Assembly (NCBI GenBank): GCA_002457645.1
Contig: NTKH01000009.1
Span: forward strand, 1-32,177
Reading direction: 5' to 3'
Length of the DNA: 32,177 nucleotides
Source: Bacteroidetes bacterium MED-G20
GTDB taxonomy: Bacteria; Bacteroidota; Bacteroidia; Flavobacteriales_D; Parvicellaceae
Part shown: positions 20,093-29,164 of the stretch, in pieces
Layout: every line of letters starts with the position of its first letter
How positions within the stretch are numbered: the first letter of the stretch is position 1
Position numbers and translations under genes: made by a program
The notes under the pieces: generated by a model
Seen by the model: only the letters and a program-made list of their open reading frames with translations
What the model was told of the DNA's origin: nothing
Databases searched by the model: none

Positions 20093-21367
20093 TTATAATT
20101 GTTCTACTTTAAAAGGGATGTTTGCTACACTTGTTTGATTAATTTCATTTCTTACAAAAACAAAAATTCTATAAAAACCTTTTTTACTAGGTACATTAAA
20201 TATTATGTTATTTTCTGATTGTTTTATAATATCAAAATCTATTTCATCTGGTGACTCCTGATAGTCCCCACCCCCTTTATTAGAAAAAGTTTCTGGATAT
20301 AATTGAAAATCAAATATCAAACTATCATTATCATATTTATTGTAAATATATTCTAATGACACCTTTTCTCTATTTTTAAAAACATGATTTTTTTTCCAAT
20401 TATCTCCGTTCAATGTGATTTCCATGATACTTGGAGCTCTTGGCTTAGGCCATAGGCCACTCCAACAGTATTGCATAACATCTACTGCTTCAGTAGGATG
20501 TCCATTACTTAAATACATACCGTGCCATGTTGATGTTGATTCTTGTTTTTGTCCCCACAAAAAGCAATAAGAACCCAAACACAGTTCTTTATCTTTTTGA
20601 ATGATTCTTTGATATCTTCTTAGACGTTGGTTGGCTTTAAATCCGTTGGTTGGCTCAATTTTGGCTCCCCAAGAATTTACTTTTGCTTCAAATGGTCCGT
20701 TAACTCCCCATTCAGTGACAATGTAGGGTTTATCCCAGCCATACCTTCTCACATTCAAAGGGGCGTTCTCTATTGCTCCATAAACGTTAATTCCTAATAT
20801 GTCAATACTGGGACAATACTTTTTAATCATAAAAACTTTTGATGGATCTAATCCTGCAATAACAGTTGCTGTAGGATGATTGGGATCTACCTTTTTAATG
20901 AATTTTGCAATTTCTTCAATAGTTTCCCATACTTTAAAATTGGAATATTGCAAATCAACTTCATTACCAATTCCCCAAAGAATAACCGATGGATGATCTT
21001 TCAAACGTATGATTTCTTTTTTTATCAGTTCAATTTGACTCCTTACATTGTACTCATCATTATAATTAAATCCATTTCTTTCTTGGGCAACCCAAATTCC
21101 AAGACATACACTCAAGTTGTATTTGTAGGCAGAATCTAATAATTCACTTTTATTAGTGCTCCATATTCTAATAGAGTTAGCACCACTCTCCACCACTTTT
21201 TTAAAATTACTTTTTGCACCTGCTCCTTTAATGTAATAAGGCTCATCATTTTTAATTAATTGAAATCCATTGGATGTTTTATTAATAGAAACTTTGGCAG
21301 CTTGTGAAAAACTAATAGCTGGAAAAATAAATAGAGCAATAAAAAATAAACTAATTATACTTTTCAT
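20093..21367 (-). CDS. Clan GH-A glycoside hydrolase (GH2-like TIM-barrel only), exported
   Basis: 424 aa; signal peptide ending SFSQA; GFQLIKNDEPYYIKGAGA, HPSVILWGIGNEVD (acid/base), KPYIVTEWGVNGPFE (nucleophile). Confidence 0.75.
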   Translation of the reverse strand: MKSIISLFFIALFIFPAISFSQAAKVSINKTSNGFQLIKNDEPYYIKGAGAKSNFKKVVESGANSIRIWSTNKSELLDSAYKYNLSVCLGIWVAQERNGFNYNDEYNVRSQIELIKKEIIRLKDHPSVILWGIGNEVDLQYSNFKVWETIEEIAKFIKKVDPNHPTATVIAGLDPSKVFMIKKYCPSIDILGINVYGAIENAPLNVRRYGWDKPYIVTEWGVNGPFEAKVNSWGAKIEPTNGFKANQRLRRYQRIIQKDKELCLGSYCFLWGQKQESTSTWHGMYLSNGHPTEAVDVMQYCWSGLWPKPRAPSIMEITLNGDNWKKNHVFKNREKVSLEYIYNKYDNDSLIFDFQLYPETFSNKGGGDYQESPDEIDFDIIKQSENNIIFNVPSKKGFYRIFVFVRNEINQTSVANIPFKVEQL

Positions 21368-22593
21368 GACTTAATCCATTTTTTTGGGTTTTGTGGATTT
21401 CCTCTAAACTCAATTAATTTAAAATCTCCGATTTCAAACTCGCCACTTTCTAAAATTTTAAACCTTAACTCTTTCATTGAGGACCAATCTATTTTTTCGT
21501 GATTAACAAAGGATTTTAAAGGAATATAGTATTCATAAATTTGATCGTTTGTTACATAAATATTATTTTCTTTAATGATTTTAGAAATTCTTCTAGGCTT
21601 CCCTTTGTATGAACTCATGAAAATCTGAATTTTTGGAGCTTTATATGCTTTAACTTTAAAATACAATGCAGAGGTTGAATATATTTTAGAGATATCAGCG
21701 AATTGCCATTTGTGAAAAGGAAAACCAAATAAATTCCAATTTTTATTTTCATTTGTTATATCATAATTGACTAAAAGAGATACAGATACATTAAGCTCTG
21801 GCAATAGATTTTCAAAATCTGAGTCAGAAATAGAATCTTTAAATTTAGAATTAGTAATAAATTTAAAATTATCAGAGTATTTATTGTTTACACCCCACCA
21901 ATATTTTTTTTCATTACCAAGGATTACTGGAAAAGAATGAAATTCTTTATCAATTAAATCAGAATCAATTGAGTAAGGATGATGATGGGGTACAATTTTC
22001 ATATCATCAACATGAAAGTTTCCTTTATTTTGTAATTGTATTCTTAACTCTTTGATATTTGAAATATTAACTCCTTTTTCTTTATACTTAAAGGTAGAAA
22101 GAGGAATTGTAATTTTTCTCCAATTTTCATCTACTATTCCATCTTCAAAACCTAAATAACTCATTTTAGAAAAACATTGTTTTTCACTGTAATCAACCAA
22201 TGCAAATAACATAGGAACCTTAAAAAACTCTCCTGAATCACTTCGAATTCTAAATTGAATAGCACTGTTATCAATGATTGGAGTTAAATTTTTTGACTTG
22301 AAGTTTCCCCATTTAAAACCAAAACCCAACCATTTACAGTCCTCAGTTTTAGACCATATTAAATGTAGGTGATCTTTACCGACATAATTATTAGTGGTAT
22401 CAAAATAAATTTCTTTGCAAGAATTATTTTTACCCCAAATACCAGTAGCATTACTTTCAGAGAAAATATCTTTAAATTCAAAAGCCTCGTATGGATCAAT
22501 ATTTTTTTCTTCTTTATCGTAAATACTCAATGTATTTAATGAATCGCAAGAAGCGAAAAAGAAAAAAAATATAAAATATTTAAAGAATTTCAT
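21364..22593 (-). CDS. Lipoprotein with two tandem carbohydrate-binding-type beta-sandwich domains
   Basis: 409 aa; FFFFFASC lipobox; internal repeat ITIPLSTFK...ISNIKELRIQLQNKGNFHVDDMKIV / YYIPLKSFV...WSSMKELRFKILESGEFEIGDFKLI. Confidence 0.65.
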   Translation of the reverse strand: MKFFKYFIFFFFFASCDSLNTLSIYDKEEKNIDPYEAFEFKDIFSESNATGIWGKNNSCKEIYFDTTNNYVGKDHLHLIWSKTEDCKWLGFGFKWGNFKSKNLTPIIDNSAIQFRIRSDSGEFFKVPMLFALVDYSEKQCFSKMSYLGFEDGIVDENWRKITIPLSTFKYKEKGVNISNIKELRIQLQNKGNFHVDDMKIVPHHHPYSIDSDLIDKEFHSFPVILGNEKKYWWGVNNKYSDNFKFITNSKFKDSISDSDFENLLPELNVSVSLLVNYDITNENKNWNLFGFPFHKWQFADISKIYSTSALYFKVKAYKAPKIQIFMSSYKGKPRRISKIIKENNIYVTNDQIYEYYIPLKSFVNHEKIDWSSMKELRFKILESGEFEIGDFKLIEFRGNPQNPKKWIKS

Positions 22594-23631
22594 TTATTGA
22601 CTTAATAAATCTGATCCTTGAGTTAAAATTAAAAAATCAACATCTGTTCTCACATCAATTCCCATATTTTCTGGACAATTTGCATTGGCACCAGGGCAAG
22701 ATTGACATTGGATCTTAATTGCTGTTATATTTTTTGGCTCTCTTAAATTATTTCCACCAGAAGATTTTACTTCAAACTGATCATAGCTTAAAGAAATCAT
22801 CTTCCAACCATACCAATCAACAGGCCTTATTTGATATTTATATACCTCCATTGTATCTTGAAAGACGTCAGAAGCATTATTGGATAAATCATCATTAAAA
22901 GGATAAGTAGATTCTGAGACTAAAATATTAATAAATTGATCAGATGCTGTTTCTCCATTAATTCCCGATAATACACCTAGATTTATATAAAAGTCAGTGG
23001 CTGGAGTATTTACTGATGCTAAATCTAAAGGAATATCCAAACTACCTAAAAACCATTCATTCCAGCCCATTCTTCCTCCCATTTTAAAATAATTATTTCC
23101 CTCCAGAGGGTCATCATTAGATATATCGAAAGTCATATTCATAGAAAATTGATGAAAAACAATGGCTTCCTGAGGAATTCCATTTTCAAAATCTGCAACA
23201 ACTATTCCATCATAAACTTTAGTTTCTAATATATTTATTGTATCTCTTAATGTGTCAACTTCATTTAAAAAAGATAATTCTACAGCACATAATTCTTTTT
23301 TAAAAAATGGGACCTGAGAGGTATTCCCATTCCAATTAATCTGATTTGAATCAATCAAATTTGAAAAACCCGAAATTTCTTTTAAACTTCCTGATTCTAA
23401 ACCCAAAATTGAAATTTTCCATTCTATACTTTTATTAAAATCACAATGAAATTTTACCAATTCATTACTATTGGAAAAATCAGGTGAGTTATTACTGATA
23501 ATAAAAGAACTATTAAGTTGAAAATTTCCAAAAATTTCATTTAATAATGGACCTTCAACCTCGTCTTTTGAACAACCGAAAGAAATTATTAAAAATATAA
23601 CTGATAATTTGTAAAAAGTTTTTGACATCAT
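22594..23631 (-). CDS. Module lipoprotein C2 (putative surface glycan-binding-type lipoprotein)
   Basis: 345 aa; lipobox LIISFGC followed by SKDE; paralogue of C1 at 9784..10755; jelly-roll-like C-terminal segment ending DVDFLILTQ. Confidence 0.75.
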   Translation of the reverse strand: MMSKTFYKLSVIFLIISFGCSKDEVEGPLLNEIFGNFQLNSSFIISNNSPDFSNSNELVKFHCDFNKSIEWKISILGLESGSLKEISGFSNLIDSNQINWNGNTSQVPFFKKELCAVELSFLNEVDTLRDTINILETKVYDGIVVADFENGIPQEAIVFHQFSMNMTFDISNDDPLEGNNYFKMGGRMGWNEWFLGSLDIPLDLASVNTPATDFYINLGVLSGINGETASDQFINILVSESTYPFNDDLSNNASDVFQDTMEVYKYQIRPVDWYGWKMISLSYDQFEVKSSGGNNLREPKNITAIKIQCQSCPGANANCPENMGIDVRTDVDFLILTQGSDLLSQ

Positions 23632-25376
23632 AATTTAATTGAAAAAATAAATAAAAATCTTTGGAAATTTAAATCAGGGTAATTTGAATTGTTGAAATTT
23701 GAGTTCCACAAGTTATACTGAAGATTTATGTAAACGTTTTCTCTGTATTTATATTTAATTCCATAACAGTATAAATTATCAACCCGAATAATATTAAGAG
23801 ATTGGAAAGTGAAAATTTCACCATATTCATTTCTTTTATTTATATACTCATTACCTTTAGATTCAAATCTTTTTAAACTCAATTGTAAAAACAGCTTACT
23901 TAGAATTTCCTTTTCGATCAATAAATTAAAGTGTTGAGAATTTAAATTAACTCTTTCTATGCTATCTCCTTCTCTAGAAGTAATTTGATTCATTGTAGAA
24001 AATGATAAGTCAAATTCTTTTGTGTGATTAAAAATTTCTTTTAAATTAATATCACTTGACTGTAAAATGGTGAAAAAGTTTCTTTTTTGAGTGGTGCCCT
24101 GTCCAATTACTTCATTGAAATAAGATGTTTTAAAATTAATATTTAAGATTTTATTTTTACTATTATACTTACCGTCTAAAAATATTCCTTGTCTATTAGG
24201 AGTAGCATCTCCATAAGGTAAAGCATTTGAAAAAATAGGATCAAAACTCATAAGTGTTCCGGAAATATTCTGATTGTAAATATTGGGGTCTGTAACAATA
24301 TCAAAAACAGAAATTGGTCTAACTAGATAGTCATTTGAATAAAGTGAATAGATAGAACCAACATTGGTCTCATTCATTTCAATTCTCCTTGTTTGTGCAC
24401 CAGAGCTTCTAAAATTAGGGTCTACGTATCTATATCCAAGATTTAAGGAAAATGTAGAGTCTATTTTAAAATATGAACTTGAGAATTCGGCAAACATTCC
24501 CTTATTTAGTTCTGATGTAGAATCATCTACCGATTTATAGGACCAATTTCGTTCAGAAAATCCTGCTTGAAGTTTGTGATTTATAATTGAGTTTTCCGAT
24601 TTATTATTATAATTTATTCCCATTTGATAAACTGGATTTCTAATGGCTCTTTCAACAGTTCCTGTAGCAGGTAATTCTTTTAGTAAAACATAGTTGAGCT
24701 CAGCTGTAAAAGATTTATTTAATTTAGAGACCATTGAACCTCCTGAAATAAGCATATCGCTTATAGATGTATTCAAACCGCTATTTATTTGACTTGATCC
24801 TCTTGGACGGGTAGTAAATAAATCAAATTCTAGGGTTCTTATAAACCTATCAAATTTATAAGAAAAATTAGTTTGGATGCCTTGTAATCTCCATCGATTT
24901 TCGAAATAGAAATTTTCATAATCCACAATTTCTTTATAAGAACTATTGTAGTTATTCTCAAAGAAGTTTAATTCTTCGTCGTAATTATAAAGAGTAAATT
25001 TATTTTGCTTTAAAAATAAATCACCCACAGAAAACTTTACTTTATTTTTAATGATTCCACTAGCTCTTAATTGTCTAATGTCTATTTGAGTTCCAGAACC
25101 AAAAAAACTCCCAAATTCATTTTTTATCCTAACCTGTCCAAAAATTTCAATTGTTTCAAAAGGGTTGATATGGGTATTTAAATCAATTAAATTATATCCA
25201 CTTGAAATATTTGATGCTGAAATGGTGTCCTCTTCATTAATTTGGGCATCACTTGAAAAGAAGGACCTTCCTAGACCATCTATCCAAATTTTATCACTTT
25301 TTTGAGAAAAATATAGATTGGGTAAAACTATATAAAGAACTAGTAATAATAAAGATCTATATTTTTTCATCATCAA
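23628..25376 (-). CDS. Module protein B2, putative outer-membrane beta-barrel protein
   Basis: 582 aa; signal peptide ending NLYFSQ; paralogue of B1 (VGDLFLKQNKFTLYNYDEE / IGDIDLKMTPFTLWNFQEE; PYGDATPNRQGI / PYGLATPNRRGI). ATG at 25373 overlaps the A2 stop; 4-nt overlap with C2. Confidence 0.75.
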   Translation of the reverse strand: MMMKKYRSLLLLVLYIVLPNLYFSQKSDKIWIDGLGRSFFSSDAQINEEDTISASNISSGYNLIDLNTHINPFETIEIFGQVRIKNEFGSFFGSGTQIDIRQLRASGIIKNKVKFSVGDLFLKQNKFTLYNYDEELNFFENNYNSSYKEIVDYENFYFENRWRLQGIQTNFSYKFDRFIRTLEFDLFTTRPRGSSQINSGLNTSISDMLISGGSMVSKLNKSFTAELNYVLLKELPATGTVERAIRNPVYQMGINYNNKSENSIINHKLQAGFSERNWSYKSVDDSTSELNKGMFAEFSSSYFKIDSTFSLNLGYRYVDPNFRSSGAQTRRIEMNETNVGSIYSLYSNDYLVRPISVFDIVTDPNIYNQNISGTLMSFDPIFSNALPYGDATPNRQGIFLDGKYNSKNKILNINFKTSYFNEVIGQGTTQKRNFFTILQSSDINLKEIFNHTKEFDLSFSTMNQITSREGDSIERVNLNSQHFNLLIEKEILSKLFLQLSLKRFESKGNEYINKRNEYGEIFTFQSLNIIRVDNLYCYGIKYKYRENVYINLQYNLWNSNFNNSNYPDLNFQRFLFIFSIKL

Positions 25377-27310
25377 AATAATATTTTAAGTTCTAACATT
25401 GTCTCACTTCCTTTTAAATTATTTAAAACAAAATTAGGATCATGATAACTATATAAATTGTGTCTAAAAAAAATCATTGCGTCTTTCCCGATTTTATAAT
25501 CCAATCCCATTCCAATAAGTCTGTTTCGTTGGTTTCTAGCAAAATTAACTATCGAATTAGTAGGATTTAATCGGTTTAAAATCATATTTATAGGAGAACC
25601 AGAAGAATCAGTATTATCACCAAGATCGGTAATATGATTCCCAATTATTCTTTCCATTCCAAAATTTAAAATTAGAGAAGCATTGTTACTAACCTCCAAA
25701 TTAAAATCAATTTGGTTAGAGATTTGACTAATAAGAACATCTAAATTGTATTTTGGAAAATAATGTAAGCTCCTACTACAAGAATTAAATCTTGACAAGA
25801 AAAATATATAGAACTTTTTAGAACCTAAATTTCCCGAGTACTTTGCTTGAAATTCAAAATTTGCAAAATACTTCTTAAAATTTGCAAGACCATTTATGTT
25901 TGTATCGCTAATAGAAACATTTTCAAATATATTTCTATAGGTGGAGTTGAGTACATTATAAGGACCCCAATCACGAGCAAAAAGATACAATCTTGAAAGA
26001 GTTTGTGCATTTACATTGTATCTGTAAGAAATACTTGATATAGATGTATCAATTTCTGATGATATACCAATTCCAGCATTTATTTTTAATTTCCCGAAAG
26101 AATGTTGAGTATTTACAGAAATTCCTTGTCTATTATTTGTGTGAATACCTAAACCAACCATTGGACTATTAAATTGTGGTCTTATAGTAGTCGCTCTGTT
26201 ATTGGAACCAGTGTTTGGAAAAATTTCTAGAACCGAAGTATTTAAAAAATTTCCAGTTAAATTGACAAATTCTGAACTTATTCTATATGCTTGAATATCA
26301 ATAGGATATTTAGCTTTTTTTGATGAACTTATATTTAAAATTAAAGCTTCTCCGTTATTAAAATTATTTTCTGGAGAATAATAATTTCCTAAACCAGCTT
26401 CTAAATTAATAGAAAATAAATTCCATTTTTTTGAAAACTCTAAGGTATTAATTGAATAACCTCGGAATTCATTATTAACAGTATCAATTAAATTAGTTGA
26501 GTTTAAATAATTGTAAGAAAAATTAAAATTATTTTTAAATTTTTTACTCACTCTAAAACATCCAGTGTAATTATTTGATAAACTATCTAAAATTGAACGA
26601 TTAAAAGGAGTTTTTCCGATTACTCCCTTTAAAGAAAAACCTTTGGGTAAATTTTGACCATTTATAAAGATTCCTTGAAAAGCTCTGTTTCCATACCTTA
26701 CTCCTTCATCAATTAAGCCATCATTGTAATAATTTTCATATCTTAAATGGGGAGTGCTTGTCAATCTTGTTTGAGGCCTTCTGTGATAGATACTTTCCCT
26801 GTTAAAAGATCGATTTCCCCAAACAGTTAACCTGCTTTGTCTGTACCAATTTACTCCACCAGAACTTACATTAAATTTCCCAAAACTTGTTGTGAAAGAA
26901 GATCTTAAATTTAAACCAAGTTCTAATGTTAATTGATTATTTACATTTTCTGGTCCTTTGTAAGTACTATTAAGCATAAAATCAGCACCAAACGAAATTT
27001 TATCTTTTGTTAAACCTTTTAATTTTAATAATAACATTGGTTCTCTGAAATTATCTCCTGACAGTAGAACCAAAGTTTTTCCACTGTTATTTGGAAATAC
27101 TTCAGTTTGATTTCTTACAAAACCCAAAAATCTGTAAGAGCCAGCAAAAGATATTGAACTTGAATTTGATTTTATATTTTTAATATTACTAGTGAAAATT
27201 TGATTTAATGACTCATTTTCTTGTCCATATATCTTGCAAGTTGAAATTGTAAATAATGTAAGGGAAAGCGTAATGAAATACTTACTAATGAATATATTAA
27301 AGTCTTTCAT
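25373..27310 (-). CDS. Module protein A2, putative outer-membrane beta-barrel protein
   Basis: 645 aa; N-terminal export signal ending CKIYGQ; paralogue of A1 (SYRFLGFVRN / YYRFMGYNRK; IGKTPFN / YGKTPFN; final SETMLELKILF / YEITAELKIFF). Confidence 0.75.
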   Translation of the reverse strand: MKDFNIFISKYFITLSLTLFTISTCKIYGQENESLNQIFTSNIKNIKSNSSSISFAGSYRFLGFVRNQTEVFPNNSGKTLVLLSGDNFREPMLLLKLKGLTKDKISFGADFMLNSTYKGPENVNNQLTLELGLNLRSSFTTSFGKFNVSSGGVNWYRQSRLTVWGNRSFNRESIYHRRPQTRLTSTPHLRYENYYNDGLIDEGVRYGNRAFQGIFINGQNLPKGFSLKGVIGKTPFNRSILDSLSNNYTGCFRVSKKFKNNFNFSYNYLNSTNLIDTVNNEFRGYSINTLEFSKKWNLFSINLEAGLGNYYSPENNFNNGEALILNISSSKKAKYPIDIQAYRISSEFVNLTGNFLNTSVLEIFPNTGSNNRATTIRPQFNSPMVGLGIHTNNRQGISVNTQHSFGKLKINAGIGISSEIDTSISSISYRYNVNAQTLSRLYLFARDWGPYNVLNSTYRNIFENVSISDTNINGLANFKKYFANFEFQAKYSGNLGSKKFYIFFLSRFNSCSRSLHYFPKYNLDVLISQISNQIDFNLEVSNNASLILNFGMERIIGNHITDLGDNTDSSGSPINMILNRLNPTNSIVNFARNQRNRLIGMGLDYKIGKDAMIFFRHNLYSYHDPNFVLNNLKGSETMLELKILF

Positions 27311-27506
27311 TTATGAATATTAATTCAAATATGGAAAAAATTCCTTTTAATTAACAACTTATGATATTGTTTCTTTAGTTTTTTATAAATAATAAATTCA
27401 AAGATAAAACTAAAATTATTTTTCTCGCTTTAGATTAATTTTTTCTTGATTTTAATGACTTAAATATATTTAAATTGAACATTTTTAAGAGATAATTTTA
27501 ATATCA

Positions 27507-27514
27507 TATTTTTG
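27507..27514 (+). promoter_or_regulatory. Candidate Bacteroidetes -7 element TAttTTTG upstream of YceI-like gene
   Basis: Exact match to TAnnTTTG, 16 nt before the ATG at 27531; no TTG at the usual -33 spacing. Confidence 0.4.
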
Positions 27515-27530
27515 TGTCGATTATTATACC

Positions 27531-28187
27531 ATGAATAAAAAAGTTAGTGTTACCATATTAGTTGCCCTATTTTTATTAATCGGGTTTATAGTTTTAAGTG
27601 ACTGGGGAACACCTGAAAGCAAACTTGACAAAACCAAAGTTAATGAAAGTGCAAAAAATGATTTTGGCTATATATTAGGGACAACATGGACCAATAATAA
27701 AGACGATATTTCAAGTTCTGAGATAAGTTTTTATGTTGAAGGATTAAAAGATACTAAAGGTTTTTTTGAAGATTTTGATATACTTTTCAAAGTATCTGAT
27801 GATGAACCAGAAAACGCTAAATTGAAAGTTTCAATAAACGTAAATAGTATAAACACTGATAATGATATAAGAGATAAAGCCATTATGGAAGAAGATTTTT
27901 TTTATTTGGAAAAATACCCAACTATTGAATTTTACTCTAAAGAAATTAAAAAAGTAGATTCTGTGTTTATAAGTAAGGGTTTAATAAATATGATGGGACA
28001 AAGTAAAGAACTTTCATTTTCATTTAATTATTCGGGAATTGCCAACAATAAAAATGGTAGTAGAGTTGCTATTTTCGATGGAAGCCTTGACATAGACAGA
28101 ACTTCTTTAGGAATGGAACATATAACTTCTGTAGGTGATATGGTCTCCATTGAGTTCTATTGTGAATTGATAGAAGCTAAGAAATAA
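27531..28187 (+). CDS. YceI family protein
   Basis: 218 aa; N-terminal hydrophobic anchor; SSEISFYVEGLKDTKGFFEDF, DDFF-type EEDFFYLEKYPTIEFYSKEI, GLINMMGQSKELSFSFNY. Confidence 0.85.
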   Translation: MNKKVSVTILVALFLLIGFIVLSDWGTPESKLDKTKVNESAKNDFGYILGTTWTNNKDDISSSEISFYVEGLKDTKGFFEDFDILFKVSDDEPENAKLKVSINVNSINTDNDIRDKAIMEEDFFYLEKYPTIEFYSKEIKKVDSVFISKGLINMMGQSKELSFSFNYSGIANNKNGSRVAIFDGSLDIDRTSLGMEHITSVGDMVSIEFYCELIEAKK

Positions 28188-28219
28188 TTTGAAAATGGTG
28201 ATGCTACTAAAAAATTACC

Positions 28220-29119
28220 GTGCTTAAAATATCTTTTGACGATATTTATATTTTAGATCTTCCTGAAAATCACAGATTTCCAATGTTAAAGTATGAATTA
28301 ATTCCACAACAATTAATTTATGAAGGGATAGTCGCTAAAAATAATTTTTTTTCTCCAAAATCTGTTAAAGATTATTGGTTAAGCAAAGCCCACAATCTAA
28401 ATTATATTGAAAAACTAAATAATCTTAATCTTTCGAAAAGTGAAATTAGAAAAACAGGATTTCCACTTTCAAAGCAGTTGGTTAAAAGAGAATATGTAAT
28501 TACTCAAGGAACGTTAGACTGTGTAGATTATGCGATGGATTATGGTATAGCAGCTAATATAGCAGGTGGGACACATCATTCTTTTAGAGACAGAGGAGAA
28601 GGTTTTTGTTTATTTAATGATGTGGCTACTGCGTCATTTTATGCCATAGAAAGATATAAAATAAATTCTATTTTAATAATAGATTTAGACGTTCATCAGG
28701 GTAATGGAACTGCTTCAATTTTTAAAAATATCAAGGAAGTATTTACATTCAGTATGCATGGGGAAAGGAATTACCCATTTCAAAAAGAAAAATCTGATTT
28801 AGATATGCCTTTAAAAGATGGTATAAAAGGAGACGAATATTTAAAATTACTTAACAAAAGTCTTGAGGAAATTAAAAATAAACTTAGCCCTCAATTAATA
28901 TTTTTTATTTCTGGTGTAGATATTCTTGATACAGATAAATTAGGAAGGTTAAAAGTTTCTCGAGAAGACTGTAAGAAAAGAGATGATATGGTATTTGAAT
29001 TTGCTCAAAATTGCAAAGCTCCGATAGTAACTGTGATGGGTGGAGGTTATTCAGAAAAAATTTATGACATAGTTGAAGCGCATTGCAACACATTTAGATC
29101 TATGATTCAATTGATTTAA
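28220..29119 (+). CDS. Histone deacetylase family / AcuC-like deacetylase
   Basis: 299 aa, GTG start; GGTHHSFRDRGEGFCLFNDVATA, LIIDLDVHQGNGTASIF, FFISGVDILDTDKLGRLKVS, TVMGGGYS. Confidence 0.93.
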   Translation: MLKISFDDIYILDLPENHRFPMLKYELIPQQLIYEGIVAKNNFFSPKSVKDYWLSKAHNLNYIEKLNNLNLSKSEIRKTGFPLSKQLVKREYVITQGTLDCVDYAMDYGIAANIAGGTHHSFRDRGEGFCLFNDVATASFYAIERYKINSILIIDLDVHQGNGTASIFKNIKEVFTFSMHGERNYPFQKEKSDLDMPLKDGIKGDEYLKLLNKSLEEIKNKLSPQLIFFISGVDILDTDKLGRLKVSREDCKKRDDMVFEFAQNCKAPIVTVMGGGYSEKIYDIVEAHCNTFRSMIQLI

Positions 29120-29152
29120 TTAAACAGAAAGTAATCTGTAATTTTCAAAATG

Positions 29153-29160
29153 TACATTTG
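29153..29160 (+). promoter_or_regulatory. Candidate -7 element TAcaTTTG just upstream of photolyase-like gene
   Basis: Exact TAnnTTTG match ending 4 nt before the GTG start at 29165; overlaps a TGTACA hexamer at 29151-29156. Confidence 0.4.
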
Positions 29161-29164
29161 AGAA

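Noticed and set aside
20876-21139. ORF 20876..21139 (+)
   Set aside because: Antisense to the GH2-like TIM-barrel catalytic region; hydrophobic/aromatic-rich antisense artefact.
9784-27310. Calling A/B as SusC/TonB-dependent receptors and C as SusD
   Set aside because: A and B are far smaller than SusC and show no plug or TonB-box motifs; C is smaller than SusD and has no recognisable SusD helical/TPR-type sequence.
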